DNA from: Actinomycetota bacterium
Lineage (GTDB): Bacteria > Actinomycetota > Acidimicrobiia > Acidimicrobiales > RAAP-2
Direction of reading: 5' to 3'
DNA length: 64,000 nt
Assembly: GCA_009699875.1 (NCBI GenBank)
Contig: WLNI01000001.1
Span: 310,001-374,000, forward strand
How positions within the stretch are numbered: position 1 is the first letter of the stretch; every line of letters starts with the position of its first letter. Under the pieces are notes generated by a model, which was given only the letters and a program-made list of their open reading frames with translations, searched no databases and was not told the origin of the DNA. The translations under genes and the position numbers were made by a program. This document shows positions 61,105 to 64,000 of this stretch, piece after piece.

Positions 61105-62086
61105 TCGTTGGATCGCTTTCCGAACGCACTCTGTCGTAGGCATCGACAATATCGCCCACAATTTTGTGGCGGACCACATCTTTTCGATTCAGGTGAACAA
61201 AGGAAATGCCATCAATGCCTGTCAAGATGTCTTCGATCCCAACCAATCCTGAACGCCCGCCAGGAACATCGACTTGCGTCATGTCGCCCGTCACCACACA
61301 TTTGGAGCCAAATCCAATTCGCGTTAAAAACATCTTCATCTGTTCAGGTGTGGTGTTCTGAGCCTCATCAAGAATGATGAATGAACTATTCAGCGTCCGC
61401 CCTCGCATGAAGGCGAGAGGCGCCACTTCAACGGCACCCTTATCGATGAGGCGTTGCGCCCCTTCGGGCTCAAGCATGTCAAAGAGCGCGTCATACAGAG
61501 GACGCAGGTACGGATCGACCTTGGCCATGAGATCGCCAGGCAAAAATCCAAGACGCTCACCTGCTTCAACTGCCGGTCGGGTCAAGACGATCCGGCTCAC
61601 TTGTCGAGACTGCAATGCTTGGACAGCAAGAGCAACTGCGAGGTAACTCTTTCCGGTTCCCGCCGGACCGATGCCAAAGGTGATCGTATTGTCACTAATA
61701 GCGTCGCAGTAGCGTTTCTGTCCGCCCGTATGTGGTCGAATTGTTCGTCCCTTGGCTCCTCGGACAACAGTTGCCCCCAAAACCTCAGATGCTCGAAGAT
61801 CATCGCGAGCCATATCGATCGTGCGATCAATCTTTGATTCGTCCAGTCCTTGGCCTGACGTGAGCAGAAGGACAAGTTCTTCGAAGAGTTGAACCACGCG
61901 CACGGCTTGAGGTCCTTCAACTGAGATGAGGTTCCCCTGAACGCTGATCCTCTCCTCAGGAAAGGCTGCTTCGATTTGGCGAAGACGGATATCTCGCTCC
62001 CCCAGGAGTCCGGCCATCAGATGGGTATCGCTGACGAGTGTGGACGCACTCATTGGCGTCGTCGTTTTGGTCTGAGGTGGATTCAT
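61094..62086 (-). CDS. phoH: PhoH-like ATPase
   Basis: 330 residues. Walker A GPAGTGKS lies near 140-147 with TRPAVEAGERLGFLPGD and Walker B SFIILDEAQNTTPEQMK following. PhoH (YbeZ) is an RNA-linked ATPase that partners with YbeY. I chose the ATG at 62086, which overlaps the HIT gene stop (ATGA); an in-frame GTG lies four codons upstream at 62098. Confidence 0.95.
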   Translation of the reverse strand: MNPPQTKTTTPMSASTLVSDTHLMAGLLGERDIRLRQIEAAFPEERISVQGNLISVEGPQAVRVVQLFEELVLLLTSGQGLDESKIDRTIDMARDDLRASEVLGATVVRGAKGRTIRPHTGGQKRYCDAISDNTITFGIGPAGTGKSYLAVALAVQALQSRQVSRIVLTRPAVEAGERLGFLPGDLMAKVDPYLRPLYDALFDMLEPEGAQRLIDKGAVEVAPLAFMRGRTLNSSFIILDEAQNTTPEQMKMFLTRIGFGSKCVVTGDMTQVDVPGGRSGLVGIEDILTGIDGISFVHLNRKDVVRHKIVGDIVDAYDRVRSESDPTNDR

Positions 62087-62442
62087 CCTGGCGGCCACGT
62101 CAGTGCTCGTCCTCCAAGGACGTGAAGATGGAGGTGCGGGACCGAATTCATCGCATCGGCGCCAACATTCATCACCAAACGATACCCACGATCTGGATTT
62201 TCAATCCCTTCAAGTTCCGCCACACGCTGTGCCCCAAGGATTAACGCCCCCACGAGATCTGCGTCCTCCTCGGTCAACGTTCCAGCATTCTCGACATGGC
62301 GACGAGGAACGACAAGAACATGGGTTGGGGCCTGTGGAGCAACGTCTCGAAAAGCAATCACGTCATCATTCTCGTAGATCACCTCAGAGGGGATTGTTCC
62401 AGCAAGGATTCCGCAGAAAAGGCAGTCTTGTTCTTGGCTCAT
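62083..62442 (-). CDS. HIT-family nucleotide hydrolase
   Basis: 119 residues. The HIT motif HLHLHVLGG (about 103-111) and the N-terminal CLFCGILAG with CxxC identify the HINT/PKCI group that hydrolyses purine nucleoside phosphoramidates. Overlaps rsmE upstream and phoH downstream by four bases each. Confidence 0.94.
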   Translation of the reverse strand: MSQEQDCLFCGILAGTIPSEVIYENDDVIAFRDVAPQAPTHVLVVPRRHVENAGTLTEEDADLVGALILGAQRVAELEGIENPDRGYRLVMNVGADAMNSVPHLHLHVLGGRALTWPPG

Positions 62443-63188
62443 GAACTCACCGTCTTTTTCTCAGTTGCCGAGGGCATTTCTGATTCCATAAAAGAGACCG
62501 TACCCTCTCGCACTCCCCCGAGGAGAGCGCCTGCGCTCACTGCTGCGGTCTCGCCACGCAGGATTTGTGACGACAAGGTGACGTGGTGAAAATCTTTCCC
62601 GAGTTCTCGTTCACTCCAGCCACCTTCTGGACCGATCAACACTGTGTGAGTGGATTGTAAAAGTGGCTGACCCCCAGGAACTGCGAGCGCTACGCAGGCG
62701 TCGCCTTCCAAGGAATCAAGAGAAACGGGTCCTTCGAAGGTTGGCAGTCGAACCCTTCGTGACTGGCGACAGGCCTCATTCGCTATACGTTTCCATCTGT
62801 TTATAGCCTTCTCGCCCTTACCCCCCTCCCATCGAACCGCCGCATGGTCGGACTCGAGAGCGACGATCCTGTCGATTCCGAGCTCGGTTAACTTCGCGAC
62901 TGCCCACTCGCTTCGATCACCCTTCAGCGGAGCAAATCCTACGGTCAGTTGTGGAACACAGGCTTGTTCGAACTCAATCTCACCACAAGGAAGGAGGGAT
63001 CGCCCTTTCACGCTCGTCATCTGCCAGTGTCCGGAGCCGTCAACCACGACGACGTATTCATCGTCTCGCAAACGAAGAACAGAGAAGAGGTGATGCGCAT
63101 CATCATCAGAGATCTGGATGTTCTCAACAGTGTCGACAAAGATCTGGCTCGCAGCACTGGCTCGTTGCAGAAGGGCACTCTTTCCCAT
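62439..63188 (-). CDS. rsmE: 16S rRNA (uracil-1498-N3)-methyltransferase RsmE
   Basis: 249 residues. An N-terminal PUA-like domain (HHLFSVLRLRDDEYVVV) precedes the SPOUT methyltransferase with LIGPEGGWSERELG and the C-terminal LSSQILRGETAAVSA knot motif. The start directly abuts the dnaJ stop (no gap), with no good ribosome site, which implies coupling. The dnaJ-rsmE pair is conserved. Confidence 0.94.
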   Translation of the reverse strand: MGKSALLQRASAASQIFVDTVENIQISDDDAHHLFSVLRLRDDEYVVVVDGSGHWQMTSVKGRSLLPCGEIEFEQACVPQLTVGFAPLKGDRSEWAVAKLTELGIDRIVALESDHAAVRWEGGKGEKAINRWKRIANEACRQSRRVRLPTFEGPVSLDSLEGDACVALAVPGGQPLLQSTHTVLIGPEGGWSERELGKDFHHVTLSSQILRGETAAVSAGALLGGVREGTVSFMESEMPSATEKKTVSS

Positions 63189-64000
63189 TTAAGAAAATGC
63201 TGAGCGAATCTTGCCCAGAATGCTCGAATGCTCTTCGGGGGGTTCGATGTGTTCGTCTCTGAGAGCAGCAAGCTCTCCGAGGAGTTCAACTTCTCGGTCC
63301 GAAAGGTCTGTGGGCGTCTCTATTTGGATGTGAATATAGAGGCTTCCTCGATTCCGCCCGTGAAGTTGCGGCACCCCTAAGCCCTTCAGGCGAAGGACAG
63401 CCCCCGATTGGGTGCCTGGCTTAATCGCTACCGCTTCTTGACCGTCCAACGTGTCCACGTCGAGCGACGTTCCTAACGCAGCCTGGGCGATTCCGATATG
63501 GACCATCGTATGAAGATCATCACCGTTGCGCTCGAATCGAGCATCCGCGGCCACGCCGATATGGACGAAGAGTGAGCCCGCTGGTCCTCCACGCGGTCCC
63601 GCGGCTCCCCGATCAGTTAAGCGAAGCGTGTTCCCATCTTCAACACCGGCGGGAATTTCAACGCTGAATGTTCTCTCTTCGGTGACCCTGCCGTCTCCTC
63701 GACACGCGTCGCATGGCGACGAAATACTTTGTCCCATTCCTCGACACCTCGAACACGGAGATGCGGTCACCATCTGCCCTAACAGTGACTGTCGCACCCG
63801 ACGAACTTCACCAGTTCCCTCGCATGCGGGGCACGGCGTCGCATGGGTTCCAGGGGCTGCTCCAGATGCTTCGCAGGTGTCGCACGGAACAGGGAGTTTG
63901 AGGGTGATGTCTTTGGTCACGCCAAAGGCAGCTTCAGCCAGATCAATGACGATTGACGTTTCTACGTCTTGGCCAGGAGTAGGCCCACGACGCCTTCCCT
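63189..64000 (-). CDS. dnaJ: Chaperone DnaJ (5' truncated by window edge)
   Basis: The C-terminal 270 residues of DnaJ. The zinc-binding region has four CxxCxGxG-type repeats: CDTCEASG, CPACEGTG, CSRCRGMG and CDACRGDG, followed by the substrate-binding domains (DGNTLRLTDRGAAG, DGQEAVAIKPGTQSG, GLGVPQLHGRNRGSL). The J domain and the glycine-rich linker are off the window. The reading frame is open to base 64000. The first repeat's second pair reads CEASG, normal for the family. Confidence 0.96.
   Translation of the reverse strand, partial: GRRRGPTPGQDVETSIVIDLAEAAFGVTKDITLKLPVPCDTCEASGAAPGTHATPCPACEGTGEVRRVRQSLLGQMVTASPCSRCRGMGQSISSPCDACRGDGRVTEERTFSVEIPAGVEDGNTLRLTDRGAAGPRGGPAGSLFVHIGVAADARFERNGDDLHTMVHIGIAQAALGTSLDVDTLDGQEAVAIKPGTQSGAVLRLKGLGVPQLHGRNRGSLYIHIQIETPTDLSDREVELLGELAALRDEHIEPPEEHSSILGKIRSAFS

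Overview
The window is a gene-dense stretch of bacterial chromosome of mid-range GC (roughly mid-50s by eye). No gap between genes exceeds about 175 bases, and I see no phage, insertion sequence or CRISPR array. The gene content points to an actinobacterium: a mycothiol conjugate amidase, a DUF2469 protein, a SepIVA-like DivIVA-domain protein between coaD and DUF177, GTP-dependent PEP carboxykinase, a PspA-HtpX-PspAB set, and many GTG starts. The moderate GC, the ppdK-dnaG-rpoD arrangement and the divergence of many proteins make a deep-branching class such as Acidimicrobiia my best guess; that placement is inference.

Layout. 1-1214: tail of purE and a YdjC-type deacetylase. 1313-2722: proS, convergent with mca. 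3690-6775 (+): the envelope-stress set pspA-htpX-pspAB and a tyrosine phosphatase. 6786-10353 (-): pterin dehydratase, fumC, an unknown protein, an enoyl-CoA hydratase/isomerase relative and DUF2469. 10400-28240 (-): a long housekeeping block of rplS-trmD-rimM-khpA-rpsP-ffh, ftsY-smc, mutM-rnc-acpP-plsX-rpmF-DUF177-sepIVA-like-coaD-rsmD-recG-fakA. It joins translation, protein targeting, chromosome condensation, repair and phospholipid synthesis, and most junctions overlap by 1 to 11 bases. 28349-35334: rpmB, thiL, pckG, an MFS-like protein, a DUF1295 protein, an NDH-2 dehydrogenase and a small membrane protein. 35368-41594: two tRNA genes and accessory metabolism, including a two-subunit B12 mutase that I read as isobutyryl-CoA mutase, a DUF4436 protein, CorA and an orphan solute-binding protein. 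41660-47588 (-): ppdK-dnaG-rpoD. 47706-49519 (+): a two-gene ABC-2 exporter. 49520-64000 (-, with dinG on +): glyS-hemW-phr-recO-uppS, small unknown genes, era-CBS protein-ybeY-phoH-HIT-rsmE-dnaJ. That last block matches the Firmicutes-like dnaJ...era-recO-glyS-dnaG-rpoD order.

Most of the window is conserved core. The items worth a second look are the residue signature that reassigns the mutase from methylmalonyl-CoA to isobutyryl-CoA, an unplaced 219-residue protein with a Walker-B-like start, a PPDK with a histone-H1-like tail and no regulatory threonine, a CoaD with an altered serine loop, an enoyl-CoA hydratase relative lacking both catalytic glutamates, paired hairpins before rpmF, and a possible leader ORF before rpmB. 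I found no clear new multi-gene defence or mobile system.
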